This document shows, in pieces, positions 43,681-53,919 of a DNA stretch of 64,000 bases. Every line of letters starts with the position of its first letter. Position 1 is the first letter of the stretch. The translations under genes were made by a program, and so were the position numbers. Source of the stretch: Diploptera punctata (taxonomy: Eukaryota > Arthropoda > Insecta > Blattodea > Blaberidae); contig JASPKZ010007432.1 of NCBI GenBank assembly GCA_030220185.1, positions 1,426,001 to 1,490,000 on the forward strand. Direction: 5' to 3'. A model generated the notes under the pieces. That model saw only the letters and a program-made list of their open reading frames with translations, was not told the origin of the DNA and made no database searches.

Positions 43681-44283
43681 TTATGTTGCATTATGTTGCA
43701 CCACCTGGATGTCGATGTCAGCTCCATCCTGTGGTTGGCCAAAGAACCTCCAAACAAGGTCACCCTCCATCGGAATATCAAAATTCATAACTCTGTTTCT
43801 GTTCTTCTGAATATAAATTTTTTCCCAAATAGTCAGCTCGTTTGTATTTTCTAACTGTTTTAATAATTTAGTGTCTGAATTTATATTATGTTTTTCAGAC
43901 CAAACATGAGCAGCAACTGCAGATTTTTCAATTTCTCCATTTTTAATATTTCTTATGTGTTCTTTGGTTCTAATTTTTAGGTTTCTTTTTGTTTTCCCTA
44001 TATATATCTTTTCACAACCCATGCATTCAATTTGATATATTCCTGACTTTTTATTTTTATCAGTTTTTTCATTTTTGTTGGTTTTTATTAGTTTATTTAA
44101 ACTGTAGTTATTTTTTGGTGCTAATTTAATATTAAACTTCTCAAATATATTTTGAAATTTATTATGTACCCAGGGGTGATATGTGAATTTCCTATATTTT
44201 TTCATAGGTGGTTCTTCTTTTTCAAGATTACTTCTGTTTATCATTTTTTGTTTTTTATACTTTTCTATCCTTTTTTGTACCAT
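43681..44283 (-). CDS. PLE GIY-YIG endonuclease domain, left palindrome arm
   Basis: 200 residues, identical in sequence to the right-arm copy. Domain order: basic linker KRIEKYKKQK, FTYHPWVHNKFQNIFEKFNI, nuclease core SGIYQIECMGCEKIYIGKTK with KEHIRN, WEKIYIQKNRN with the conserved Glu, then MNFDIPMEGDLVWRFFGQPQ. The ATG is internal to the full PLE frame (compare 63059), so the reverse transcriptase is missing. Both arms being open with no differences points to recent origin. Confidence 0.88.
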   Translation of the reverse strand: MVQKRIEKYKKQKMINRSNLEKEEPPMKKYRKFTYHPWVHNKFQNIFEKFNIKLAPKNNYSLNKLIKTNKNEKTDKNKKSGIYQIECMGCEKIYIGKTKRNLKIRTKEHIRNIKNGEIEKSAVAAHVWSEKHNINSDTKLLKQLENTNELTIWEKIYIQKNRNRVMNFDIPMEGDLVWRFFGQPQDGADIDIQVVQHNAT

Positions 44284-44387
44284 TTTTTCATCAAACCCAT
44301 TTTCTCTTGCTACTTTGATTATGTGTTTTTTCTCATGAGAAAAAACACATAATCAAAGTAGCAAGAGAAAATGGGTTTGATGAAAAA

Positions 44388-44990
44388 ATGGTACAAAAAA
44401 GGATAGAAAAGTATAAAAAACAAAAAATGATAAACAGAAGTAATCTTGAAAAAGAAGAACCACCTATGAAAAAATATAGGAAATTCACATATCACCCCTG
44501 GGTACATAATAAATTTCAAAATATATTTGAGAAGTTTAATATTAAATTAGCACCAAAAAATAACTACAGTTTAAATAAACTAATAAAAACCAACAAAAAT
44601 GAAAAAACTGATAAAAATAAAAAGTCAGGAATATATCAAATTGAATGCATGGGTTGTGAAAAGATATATATAGGGAAAACAAAAAGAAACCTAAAAATTA
44701 GAACCAAAGAACACATAAGAAATATTAAAAATGGAGAAATTGAAAAATCTGCAGTTGCTGCTCATGTTTGGTCTGAAAAACATAATATAAATTCAGACAC
44801 TAAATTATTAAAACAGTTAGAAAATACAAACGAGCTGACTATTTGGGAAAAAATTTATATTCAGAAGAACAGAAACAGAGTTATGAATTTTGATATTCCG
44901 ATGGAGGGTGACCTTGTTTGGAGGTTCTTTGGCCAACCACAGGATGGAGCTGACATCGACATCCAGGTGGTGCAACATAATGCAACATAA
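44388..44990 (+). CDS. PLE GIY-YIG endonuclease domain, right palindrome arm
   Basis: Mirror of 43681-44283 with the same 200 residues. The frame continues open upstream (KKHIIKVARENGFDEK) to the palindrome centre. It ends TAA, followed by the ribozyme-like fold at 45005-45050 and the 3' tail. This arm has the sense orientation of the inserted element. Confidence 0.88.
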   Translation: MVQKRIEKYKKQKMINRSNLEKEEPPMKKYRKFTYHPWVHNKFQNIFEKFNIKLAPKNNYSLNKLIKTNKNEKTDKNKKSGIYQIECMGCEKIYIGKTKRNLKIRTKEHIRNIKNGEIEKSAVAAHVWSEKHNINSDTKLLKQLENTNELTIWEKIYIQKNRNRVMNFDIPMEGDLVWRFFGQPQDGADIDIQVVQHNAT

Positions 44991-45004
44991 ATAAAACCAG
45001 TCTG

Positions 45005-45050
45005 GGAAAGCTGAAGATAAAACAGAGAATTGTTTTGAAACATGTCCAAG
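45005..45050 (+). ncRNA. hammerhead-like fold (PLE), mirror copy
   Basis: Identical to the fold at 43621-43666 on the opposite strand; 15 bases after the stop codon of the right-arm frame. Confidence 0.6.
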
Positions 45051-45284
45051 AACAAATCAACATTAATATTGAGGTAAGATGTCCAGACCAAAAATAATAT
45101 AATTAAAATAACCTCAAAATATAACTTCCTAAAATTAAATATTACATAGATTTAAGTTTGAATTTTTTGATATTGAGATGATTATGTCACAAAATTTTGA
45201 ATAACAATTATTTAACTACACAATAGGAGAGTATTACAGAATATCTATAAATACTATTTTTATCAGAGTTATCACCATAATCAT

Positions 45285-45490
45285 CATTGCCATCACAGTC
45301 TCATGTGGGCCTTGGCTTTCTTCAGATCTCTATGCCAGTCTTTCCCGTTCAAATCCACAATTCTCCATTTCTTCAGAAATCTATACCAGTCTTTTCTGTT
45401 CAAATCCACAATTCTCCATTTCTTAACTCCCAATATCCTGATATTTATTGCACAAACCTCCCATCTTATTCTTGGTCTACCAATTTATCA
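45285..45490 (-). pseudogene. LINE C-terminal fragment with 17-codon duplication
   Basis: Minus strand: GRPRIRWEV, then a 17-residue unit KWRIVDLNRKDWYRFLK and its near copy KWRIVDLNGKDWHRDLK, then KAKAHMRL and a stop. This is the basic tail after the reverse transcriptase of many insect LINEs (GRPR.RW, ...DW...L..AKAH). The 51-bp duplication (45318-45368, 45369-45419) keeps the frame. Confidence 0.72.
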
Positions 45491-45667
45491 GAGTTTTATC
45501 CTATAATAATTTTAAATATTTGCATTCTGATTTAAAATCAAAAATAATAATTGGATAAAATTATCAATCTTTATTTAAAACTGTAAAATCAATTTATATT
45601 GTGCAGAATTTTCAAATTGTGAATTTAAAAATATGTAGGAAGAAATTTTGTTAAATTATTATCTCAA

Positions 45668-46621
45668 TCTAATATATAAAAATGAATTTTGTTTGTTTGT
45701 TGGTTTGTTTGTTTGTTCGTACTTTATGTGTACTTTATGATCCGATTGTGATGGGGCTTTTTGCAAAATGTTCAGGAGATTCCCAGGAAGAACATAGGTA
45801 TAAGAGAGTTTTGATGCTCAACTCCTACACCCTTAAAAATTGCCCTTTGTAATGGAAAACATGAAAAAAAGTAGCTCTTTGGACGCTTAAATGGCTTACG
45901 TTGCCTAAACCATAACAAATGCACAAAATTAATGTACACAGAATTGAATATCTCAAAAAGCTCTATAAAAAGTCCATGACAGCATATGTTTATCTCTTAT
46001 GGATAACTCGCAATAACCATTTTTGTCTTTCATTGATGCCAAGAAGATCGAGGCAAGTACGTACATTCCTGTGCAAGCATAGCAGCACATGGTGGGTATT
46101 CTTTTACAGATAACTCACAATAATGAATTTTGTTTTTTAGCTCATTTATGCCAAGAAGATCGAGATAAGTAGATTCCTGGGCAATACCGTGTAATCAGCA
46201 CGGGGAATCTTAAAATAATTACGATATACATTTATAATTATTTTTCATTTTACTTATTCAATTAATCATAAGAAGTACATTAATTTTTGTCTTTCAGCTC
46301 ATTTATGCCAAGAAGATCGGGATGAGTAGATTCCCGGACAACATTGGGTAAACAGTACGAGTTATCTAAAAATAATTACGAAATGAATGTTTCCTTTTAC
46401 TTATTTAACTAAACATAAAATACATTGATTTTCGTATTTCAGATCATTTATGTCAAGAAGATCGGGATAAGTAGATTCCCGGGCAATGCCAGGTAATCAG
46501 CACGAAGTATCTAAAAAATTTAGATTTATAAATATTTTATATTTTACTTATTCAACTAAACATAAAAGCACACTAATTTTCATTTATTTAGGCGTATCAG
46601 CGCACGCCGGGTATTATCTAG
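45668..46621 (+). mobile_element. non-autonomous Helitron
   Basis: Starts TCTAATATATAAAAATGA, ends ATTATCTAG (CTRR), and lies between A and T with no target duplication, as Helitrons do. The 3' hairpin GGCGT-ATCAGCGC-ACGCC is at 46591-46608, 10-13 bases before the end. No Rep/helicase coding sequence is present. Four internal blocks resemble its own terminus. Confidence 0.85.
46021..46530 (+). repeat. tandem blocks inside the Helitron, unit about 110-157 bp
   Basis: CCAAGAAGATCGGGATAAGT recurs near 46039, 46151, 46308 and 46453 (worn). It is usually followed by TAGATTCCCGGGCAATGCC and a GTAATCAGCACG-like stretch that resembles the Helitron's 3' end. Confidence 0.75.
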
Positions 46622-47190
46622 TATTAAATACAAAAATCAATATCATGATTAATTCTATTTATTAATGATTATTTGGTTTTTAGCATAATTATTCATGATG
46701 CCCTCAAAAAATTATTTTACTTATAAGTGAGAAAAAGGATTCTTTCACAGGGCAGCTGACACTTTCAGTTATAATAATCTTATGCTGGAAATATTAAGAT
46801 ACATATTTTTATAAATTACAGTTAAGTTTTATATGATCAAATAAAAAATGAACTGGTGTATAACTGGTTCTTATGATTCAAACTCTGATGTTAAAATGAG
46901 GTGGTATATTTTCTATCCAGTTATTGATATCTGAACCACTTTTATTGTACCATGTTGCTGAAATTCTTGCCTCTTTCAATGAAGAAATCAAACGGTTCAT
47001 AGAAGTTGTATTTAGTATATTTCCATAATGTTCTTGAATTTCCAAAAGCTGAAAAATAATTGTGAATGTAAATAAAATCACAGTAGTAACCAAACACATA
47101 TATTGCGATATAAGTGTGGTGAGATTTACGGGAATGAGAACTTTGAAAAGACGAGATTAAGCAATTTCTGAGTTTCTTTAACCCTTCAGA
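46622..47190. other. no recognisable feature
   Basis: AT-rich spacer with two overlapping short minus-strand open frames of no recognisable family. Confidence 0.4.
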
Positions 47191-47368
47191 GTGGATGGAG
47201 TTAAATGGCCGGCAATACTGCAATGGGGGGGGGGGGAGAACCATGGGTAATTAAACCCAGCCATTCAGTGCCAGTATTCCAATAACACATTTAAATGGAA
47301 ATATCTTGAGTAATAGTGAGTGGAGAACATATTTTAATCGACTCACCTCATACATTTTCAAACTTCTT

Positions 47369-47411
47369 TGATACCGACGGTTTCAGACAAAATCATGTCC
47401 TTCTTCAGTCA
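47369..47411 (-). ncRNA. hammerhead ribozyme-like fold, good core
   Basis: TGA, CTGAAGA, stem II GACA/TGTC, GAAA, stem III ACC-GTC-GGT, cleavage after TA, then TCA closing stem I with TGA. The mirror copy at 47419-47462 has a changed core (ATGAAGA). Confidence 0.68.
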
Positions 47412-47540
47412 TGGCTTCCACATGAAGAAGGACATGATTTTGTCTGAAACCATCGGTATGAAAGAAGTTTGAAAATGTATGAGGTGAGTGATTAAAATAT
47501 GTTCTCCACTCACTATTAATGATATAACCTCATAATGTTT

Positions 47541-47913
47541 TTTTTAAATGTCCCAGGTTTGTCTTTCGACATTCCTGGTCTCTCTCCTGGCATGGCATAC
47601 TTGTAACCCACTTCTGAGGTTGGGGCGCCTGGAAGACGGGGTTACATTGCCCCGATGATATGATGGGTGATGACGATGATGATAATGGTGTGCCAGGAGA
47701 GTCCCTAATCCTAAGCTTAACCTAAGATGAATATGAATGATGATGATTGCGATGGCCATATGATTTTGGGGACCGTTTGGGCCTTAAAGTTTTCCTGACA
47801 TTTGTCTTACAGGTGAGGAAAAACCCCGATAAAAACCTCACCCAGATTGGGGATCAAACCCGGGCCCGCTGCATGACAAGGCAGCACACTACCCCGAGAC
47901 CACAGCGGTGGAC
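47541..47913 (-). mobile_element. chimeric SINE: SINE-3 head, SINE-4 tail
   Basis: An exact 16-bp target duplication TAACCTCATAATGTTT (47525-47540, 47914-47929) inside the PLE tail. Minus strand: head CCACCGCTGTGGTCTCGGGG with B box GGGTTTGATCCCC and CACCTGTAAGACAAATG as in SINE-3. The second half has TAGGGACTCTCCTGGCACAC, GCGCCCCAACCTCAGAAGTG and GCCAGGAGAGAGACCAGGAA as in SINE-4. Confidence 0.85.
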
Positions 47914-48594
47914 TAACCTCATAATGTTTACTTCCCAATATTAATTTAAATATATCTTGAGTAATTTAAATGTTTTTGCAATTCGTTTATGGTGAAATTT
48001 TAATATAATATTTAATTAATTAAATTCGTTATGGTTCTCACGTAACAACTCTGCATGTGCAGACTTATTTATGATTGTTGTGCCACAGTTGAAGTAGGTA
48101 CTCTTTGTAAGTTTTTTACATAAGTAACACAGTGAATTGCACTAGGAATTCTTTGAAGAATTCAGAGAACCGTCTCTACCTAACAACACAACGAAATATT
48201 TACACAAAGAGAAGGGTCTTCAAAAAAAAAAAAAAAATGAACTTCAAAAATTGGTGTGATAAATCTTCAAAGCGTAAACCAGCTGTTTGACACTCGGGCA
48301 CCAATAAGTGTATTTTTTCCCCTTGTGTTTACTTTGTTCATGTTTATTACAAACACATTGCTTCTATGTGTTGACCTTCTTTCTTGTAGGGGGGGAGGCA
48401 GTCTTCTCCAAATGTGTCTTTCTAACACTTTGGAAACATTATTTTAGGTAGTGTGCCTTCAAAAAATTGTCTTTCTACACATGAGACCTGTTGTGCTAAA
48501 AGACCTTCATCAACCCTAAATTTCAATGTCTTTCTTCTGGTTTCCAAGGTGAAACCAGTTGATGATATATGACTATAATAGCTTCACCGGAGGT

Positions 48595-48885
48595 GTGGAC
48601 ATGAAAGATCAACATGCTACATGCCAAAAGATTGAGGGTTCGAGTCCTGGTGGATCAGGATTTTTAAACTGAACCAAACCTTCAGGAGGCACTGTGACCC
48701 CGGGGTTGACTCAGCCTCGAACTGAAATGAGTACCAGGTGCTTGTTATGGGCCGTCAGACAGAGATAAGTACCCGGCTTACATCAAGTACCGATAGTCTA
48801 GAAAAAGTGGGAGCCTTAACCTCCTAATATCCCAAGGAGTTCCTAAGGTCTGTAGTGGACCACTTTACCTTTTAGATACTGAGTG
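48595..48885 (+). mobile_element. SINE-1, head damaged
   Basis: Orthologous to 40113-40425 within R-B: the same flanking words (GATCAACATGCTACA) and the same missing A box; B box GGGTTCGAGTCCT. Confidence 0.82.
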
Positions 48886-49250
48886 AATGGTAGACTAACT
48901 ACGTTTCCATAATGTAAGGATATTTTCAATTGAAATATATATATGTATGAAATTTACTGTTGTCCTGTACTATAGCGTAAATCGGAAATAACTTTGTTGG
49001 GGCTTTATATGTACTGAATTTTGCGACATTATTACTAAAAATAGATTCAATTTGATAGACAAGCTAATCTACAAAAAAAAGGCAAATTTATTTTTCTAAG
49101 AAATCCTTTATCAAGTTATAAATATAAGAAAAATGTCTGAGACCGCAAGAATAAATGCAAATATAAAATTATTTTAGCTTGTAACTCAGGGTCGTCATTG
49201 ATTAATATATGCACTAATATAAACTTCGAAGTCTCTACATAAAATTTATA

Positions 49251-50529
49251 CGAGGGTCATACTGAAAGTCATGAGCAACATTTTTTTAAACAATCATAAT
49301 ATTTATTTTAGACAAACCAAGTACACCATGTTAATCTACACACCTTTGTGCTACTTTTCAACATAGTCTCCATTTCTTTGCACACATTTTATCCAGCGTT
49401 CTACAAGATTGAAAATTCCCTTATGATAGAAGTCCATTCCAGCTGCTCGAAGACACTGATGCACTGCTTTCCGAATATCGTCCAGCATCTCGTAGCATTG
49501 GCCTCTCATCTGCTCCTTCACAGAACTGAAAAGATGGTAGTCGGAGGATGCCAAATCGGGACTATAGGGAGGATGTGGAAGAGTTTCCCACCCAAATGTC
49601 CTGATCTTCTCCACAGTGGCATGAGCAGTGTGAGGACGTGCGTTATCATGTTGCAGAATGATCTTCCTTCCAGGGTGTTTGTCGTGCAATGCACGACGGA
49701 GCTTCACAAGTGTCTGGATATAGCGGGCAGCACTTATGGTTTGTCCAGGTTCAAGAAATTCAACCTTGCGCATCCCAGAAGACGCTACCCATAACTTTCC
49801 CAACAGATTGCACTGTCTTCGCTTTTTTCTTTGATGGCGAATTCAAGTGGTGCCATTTCAGGCTCGTAGCGATGAAACCAGCTTTCGTCACCTGTCAAAA
49901 TACTCGTCAAAAAATCATCACCTTCATTTCGAAATCTCTGAAGAAAGTTATGGGTGATGGTTCTTCTCTGAAGTTTGTGGTCTTCACTCAATAAACGTGG
50001 AACCCAACGGGCACTAACTTTTCGGTAACCTAAGCTGTGAATCATTTCTTGCACTGCACTGTGTCCTACTGCAAGTTTTGTAGCGATTTCATTCACTGTG
50101 ATACGCCTGTCGTCTCTAATGAAGGCATCAACTCTTTCCTTGTTGCAATCCGTGGAGGCAGAGCACGGGCGACCGCTACGAGGCTCATCTTTGATACTCG
50201 TGTTCCCATCTTTAAAATGTTTCACCCATCTCCTAACACTGCTGGCACCCATGCAGGCATATCCGTATGCACATTGAAGTCTTTGGTGAATATCAACAGC
50301 AGATTGTTCCTCTTTAACAAGGAATTCAATGACAGTGCGCTGTCGAAACGAAGCATTGATGTCTGCCATTTTGGAAACACTGCATATGGTCACATGATAG
50401 AAGCTATGACGCCACAAAAGGCAATGTTGTGGTATAAAGTCTGTAGATTACGATCCTGCAGTTGTTTTTGTTACATTGTTGAAATTTGAATTTTAACAAT
50501 GGGTTGCTCACGACTTTCAGTATAAACGG
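49251..50529 (-). mobile_element. mariner transposon
   Basis: Flanked by TA (49249-49250, 50530-50531). Terminal inverted repeats share TACTGAAAGTC.TGAGCAAC, with the outer 10 bases worn. One transposase frame occupies most of the 1.28 kb. It sits at the right end of R-B copy 2. Confidence 0.9.
49351..50369 (-). pseudogene. mariner transposase (DD34D), one frameshift
   Basis: Starts MADINASFRQRTVIEFLVK; I prefer this ATG to one 16 codons upstream because it matches the usual mariner length (about 340 residues). Helix-turn-helix regions lie within residues 1-110 (GASSVRRWVKHFKDG, GRPCS linker, AVQEMIHSLGYRKVSARWVP). The catalytic core shows ILTGDESWFHRYEPE, ILQHDNARPHTA and PPYSPDLASSDYHLFSS, with exactly 34 residues between second and third Asp. 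A single frame slip near 49790 divides it (50417-49785 and 49803-49351). Confidence 0.9.
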
Positions 50530-50858
50530 TAAATAGTTAATGTAAACACAAAGATCATAATAACAGTTTAAAGCAGTGCATGTAGCTAGCGTACACATCA
50601 CGTCGTTCCGCATTTGGTGAAGAATTCAACCTGCGTACATGTCATGTCGCTCCACGCTGACGGGTTAATACACTTATTATCACTCTTGAACTGCATACTT
50701 TTTTTCTTGCATGGTGGGTATTTTGCATCAACCGGCTATGTCGTATTATGTAAGTTTCAAGGAAATATGTTTAAAGTTTAAGTCAATCTTCACTGTTTTT
50801 ATTATTCATTTCATATATCTGAATAATGGATGAATTATATTTGAAGAGAAAAATTATA

Positions 50859-50931
50859 CGCTCAGACCGGGGCTTGAACCCAGGACCTTTTGCTCTCTAG
50901 GCAAATGCTCTACTGAACAAGCTATCAGAGC
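50859..50931 (-). tRNA. tRNA-like unit (family 2)
   Basis: Acceptor GCTCTGA/TCTGAGC with one mismatch, B box GGGTTCAAGCCCC, anticodon loop CTAGAGA. The D arm is damaged (GCTT). Confidence 0.6.
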
Positions 50932-51151
50932 AAGCTCCAATCTAAGTGCAAATTTTTCTCTTATATACGCTGTTAATTCCCATGCACCAAATGCCATGAA
51001 ACCTTTGCCTCCATCTTTATTAAGAAGACATTTAATTGGGAATTTTACATTACATTATAAAGGCAGTGAGTGCAGCTTCTTTTGATGTTTTTATTATTAA
51101 TTTCATTACATCTCAATGATGCATAAATTATATTCAAAGAGAAAAATTATA

Positions 51152-51224
51152 TGCTCAGACCATAGCTTGAACCCAGGACCTTTCACACTCTAGGCAAATT
51201 CTCTACTAATTGAGCTACCTGAGC
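51152..51224 (-). tRNA. tRNA-like unit (family 2), worn
   Basis: GCTCAGGTAGCTCAATTAGT start, loop CTAGAGT, B box GGGTTCAAGC. The T stem is broken by TATGG, so it is not functional. Confidence 0.6.
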
Positions 51225-51440
51225 AAGTTCCAATCTAAACACAAATTTTTCTCTTATATACGCTGTTAATTCCCGTGCACCAAATGCTATGAAATCTTTG
51301 CTTCTATCTTGCAAATGGTGACTTCTTTATTAAGAAGACATTTAATTGGGAAACAAAGGTTTTATAGCATTTGGCGCATGGGAATTAACAGCATATATAA
51401 GACATATATAAGAGAAAAATTTGTATTTAGATTGGAGCTT

Positions 51441-51512
51441 GCTCAGATAGCTCACTCACTAGAGCATTTGCCTAGAGTGCGAAAGGTCCTGGGTTTAAGC
51501 CCCAGTCTGAGC
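51441..51512 (+). tRNA. tRNA-like unit (family 2), best copy
   Basis: Perfect acceptor (GCTCAGA/TCTGAGC), D stem GCTC/GAGC, T stem CTGGG/CCCAG, and anticodon loop CTAGAGT with U33 and triplet AGA. The D loop ACTCACTA lacks the invariant GG, so normal tRNA folding is unlikely. Confidence 0.65.
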
Positions 51513-51545
51513 ATATAATTTTTCTCTTCGAATACAATCTTCACT

Positions 51546-51904
51546 ACTTATTGTAGTGGCAAACTAGCAATACTGGATATTGCAAGTTATTTTGCTTGTT
51601 TGATAGTTATGCATCAACAATCTAACAGCAGGAACATTTGGTGCTTAGCTGCATGATGCAAAATTTAGATTAGCATTTATGAAGATCTGGTTTCATAGCT
51701 GTTTGTTACAAAACATACAATCTTTGATAGGACTGATGACGTTTACATTTTTCTTTAATAATGAAGTTATATTTAAAGGTTTGGCGCTAAAATTATGCAT
51801 ACACTTACTTCATGAGCCAATGCAGCAGGTGGCATCAAAATCTCATTTTTTTAATCGCTTTAAGCCAGTTGATGCATAACATCATCCAATTGTATTATAT
51901 TCTA
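51546..51904. other. no recognisable feature
   Basis: AT-rich spacer. Confidence 0.4.
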
Positions 51905-52205
51905 GTAAAGTAAAGTGATCCCACTACAGGTCTCAGGAGGCCCTTGGGGTAATAGGAGATTAAGGCTCCCTCCTCTTTAGACTATTGGCACAAGATGTCA
52001 GCCAGGTTGTCAACGCTGTGTGACGGCCAGTTTCACCCCCAGAAAAAGAATCTGGTACTTATTTCCATTACAGGTTGAGTCGATCCCAGGGCCATGGTGC
52101 TGCCAGAAGATTTAGGTTAGTTTAAAAATCTTGATCCCACCGGAACTCAAACTCCGACCTTATGGCTTGTAGCATATTGCCTTAAACTATGCTACCATGC
52201 TACCA
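51905..52205 (-). mobile_element. SINE-1, diverged
   Basis: 3' end GTAAAGTAAAGTGATCCCAC at the left, body GGCCCTTGGGGTAATAGGAG, and a head with a worn B box (GAGTTTGAGTTCCG) and A box. Confidence 0.8.
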
Positions 52206-52389
52206 ATTATATTTCAGCTAAAATGTTATATATTTTTTTGTTACAATTGGTACTGAAATTTGGACCATGGCAAAAATAGTTCAAAGTGGAATTTAAGCAA
52301 ATGAAATGAAATGTTTTAGGAGTATTCAAAATAAGATAAAAAAGAACAAAGTTAGAAATTAAGTTTTTAGGGAATCAATGGGAGAATAA

Positions 52390-52560
52390 AAATTGACAGA
52401 AGTGATAAGGAAAATTATTAAAATGTTCAGACATAAAAGAATGGAGGAGGGAAAATGCCAAGGAAATCTATGGAGAAACAAAATGTAAGGCAAAGAAAAT
52501 CTAGGAAACTCAGAACCAGATTGCTGGAAAAAGCTAAAATGAATCTACAAAATAAGGGTT
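52390..52560 (+). pseudogene. LINE C-terminal fragment
   Basis: FRHKRMEEGKMPRKSMEKQN and RKLRTRLLEKAKMNL follow the pattern of the basic region after LINE reverse transcriptases (GHIKRMEEGR.P....GRPRTRWLD). It is short, worn and without ends. Confidence 0.5.
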
Positions 52561-53457
52561 TTTTTATTATATAAAACTTTCCTCATTAGAGGATTGCCAC
52601 AAGGACAAAGTGATACAGACAATTAATTTTCGAAATTGATGAAATACATTTTGTAAGTACCATTAAAAAATGTCAAATTGTAATTGAAGTATATTCTATA
52701 AAGTAGAAATTTTGTAAAGATGGTTTCTTAAAATTGAAATTGATCCTCTAATGGCAGCGATGGCAATTTTAGAAAGATACACTCTGTTCAAATCTAAGAA
52801 ATTCCAAAATTTAGCTAAGAATCCTGGTATAGTAACTCTTGCCCTGATCATCAATCCTGTGACAGTTATACTATCTAATTGTATTTATCTTTGTAATAGT
52901 CAACTGTTGGCTCATATATGACTTTCTATCAGATTCAATTTCCTCAGGTTGGCCACTATGAGTCTCAAAATGGATTGTGGGATCTAATATCATACCAATT
53001 TTAGAAGATGGTCTAAATGCAATAATATCAATTTGTCTTTAACTTTATTTAACTTTTATAGGAATTATCACTATGAGGTTTAATTTCACCATCAATTTGT
53101 CTATTACTCCCATTAGTGGCCACACCATGAACTTCCTCATAAACTGTGTATCCATAATTGAGAACAAATCCAGAAAGTGCAAGTGTGAAAAGATAGAAAT
53201 TTGAGGTATGTTCACAGATGACTAACACATAAGAGAAAATGTGTGATGATGGTGATGATGTCTTAAAAACTATGATTGAAATAAATAATACTCACTTTTT
53301 CAAAATAATTATATGTCTTCATCTTAGACAGTAACATATTCAAAAGATCTAAATCACATGTAGAAGGCAATGAAGATGATCTGGAAATAATAATAATATC
53401 TACAGTAATTAAATAAAATGGTTGTATGAAAAATCTGTCAGTGAAAGTTGATTATGT
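52561..53457. other. unassigned; short PLE tail remnant at 53040-53085
   Basis: AACTTTTATAGGAATTATCA followed by CTATGAGGTTTAAT matches the 3' tail (minus) of the PLE ending at 56243. No arm or coding part adjoins it. The rest is AT-rich. Confidence 0.45.
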
Positions 53458-53540
53458 AAATACAATACAAACATGATGTTTTTATTATTGATTTAACATT
53501 TCACACTGAAAGATAAATTATATTTGAAGAGAAAAATGTT

Positions 53541-53614
53541 CGCCTAGACCGAGACTTGAACCAGGGACCTTTGGTTTGCCGGGCCAAATGCTCTACCAAC
53601 TGAGCTACCAAGGC
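53541..53614 (-). tRNA. tRNA-like unit (family 1)
   Basis: GCCTTGGTAGCTCAGTTGG start, B box mutated (GGTTCAAGTCTC), same CCGG-type anticodon loop region. Confidence 0.65.
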
Positions 53615-53845
53615 GAGTTACGATCTAGACGCAAATTTTTCTCTTATATACATTGTAATTCCCTCTCGCCAAATACTTTTGAAACCATTGCTTCTATCTT
53701 TGCAAATGGCGGCTTCTTAGTTAAGAAGACATTTATTGAGAATTTAACATTACTTTATAAAGCTACTAAGGCTTCTAATGATGTCTTTATTATTGATTTA
53801 ACATTTCTCACTGAAAGATAAATTATATTTGAAGAGAAAAATTTT

Positions 53846-53919
53846 TGCCTAGACCGAGACTCGAACCCAGGACCTTTGGCTTGCCGGGCCAAATGCTCTA
53901 CCAACTGAGCTACTGAGGT
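53846..53919 (-). tRNA. tRNA-like unit (family 1)
   Basis: ACCTCAGTAGCTCAGTTGG start, B box GGGTTCGAGTCTC. Acceptor stem pairing is worn. Confidence 0.65.

Larger units (their letters stand above)
43569..45143 (+). mobile_element. PLE palindrome: two head-to-head copies of the 3' half
   Basis: Two arms of 772 bp (43564-44335, 44336-45107) are inverted with no spacer. The centre is TCTCATGAGA, and the coordinate sum is constant along the arms, so there are no indels. After the right arm comes the usual PLE tail ACCTCAAAATATAACTTCC. An exact 12-bp target duplication ACATAGATTTAA lies at 43557-43568 and 45144-45155. The junction falls inside the HEKKHII codons seen uninterrupted at 63268. Confidence 0.9.
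47315..47951 (+). mobile_element. PLE palindrome carrying a SINE
   Basis: An exact 14-bp target duplication ATATCTTGAGTAAT (47301-47314, 47952-47965). Arms of about 95 bp read ACTCACCTCATACATTTTC and GAAAATGTATGAGGTGAGT. The tail ATAACCTCATAATGTTT is interrupted by the SINE and resumes ACTTCCCAATATTAA at 47930. The R-B copy 1 site near 39395 is uninterrupted. Confidence 0.87.
47205..49248 (+). repeat. dispersed repeat R-B, copy 2
   Basis: Second copy of 39295-40774. Its private insertions are the PLE palindrome at 47315-47951 (itself carrying a SINE) and the mariner element directly at its right end. A G run (12-13 G) lies at 47225. Confidence 0.72.
50795..51534. mobile_element. tRNA-bearing palindromic retroposon, cluster B (family 2)
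   Basis: An exact 11-bp target duplication CAATCTTCACT (50784-50794, 51535-51545). Two tRNA-like units lie on minus (50859, 51152) and one on plus (51441), with the inversion point near 51352. Leader and trailer (GAGAAAAATTTG, AATTTTTCTCTTCGAAT) match clusters A, C and D, but the tRNA-like units are a distinct lineage. Confidence 0.82.

Noticed and set aside
46021..46530. CRISPR-like spaced repeats
   Set aside because: Units are diverged, unequal in spacing and internal to a Helitron in a eukaryotic context.
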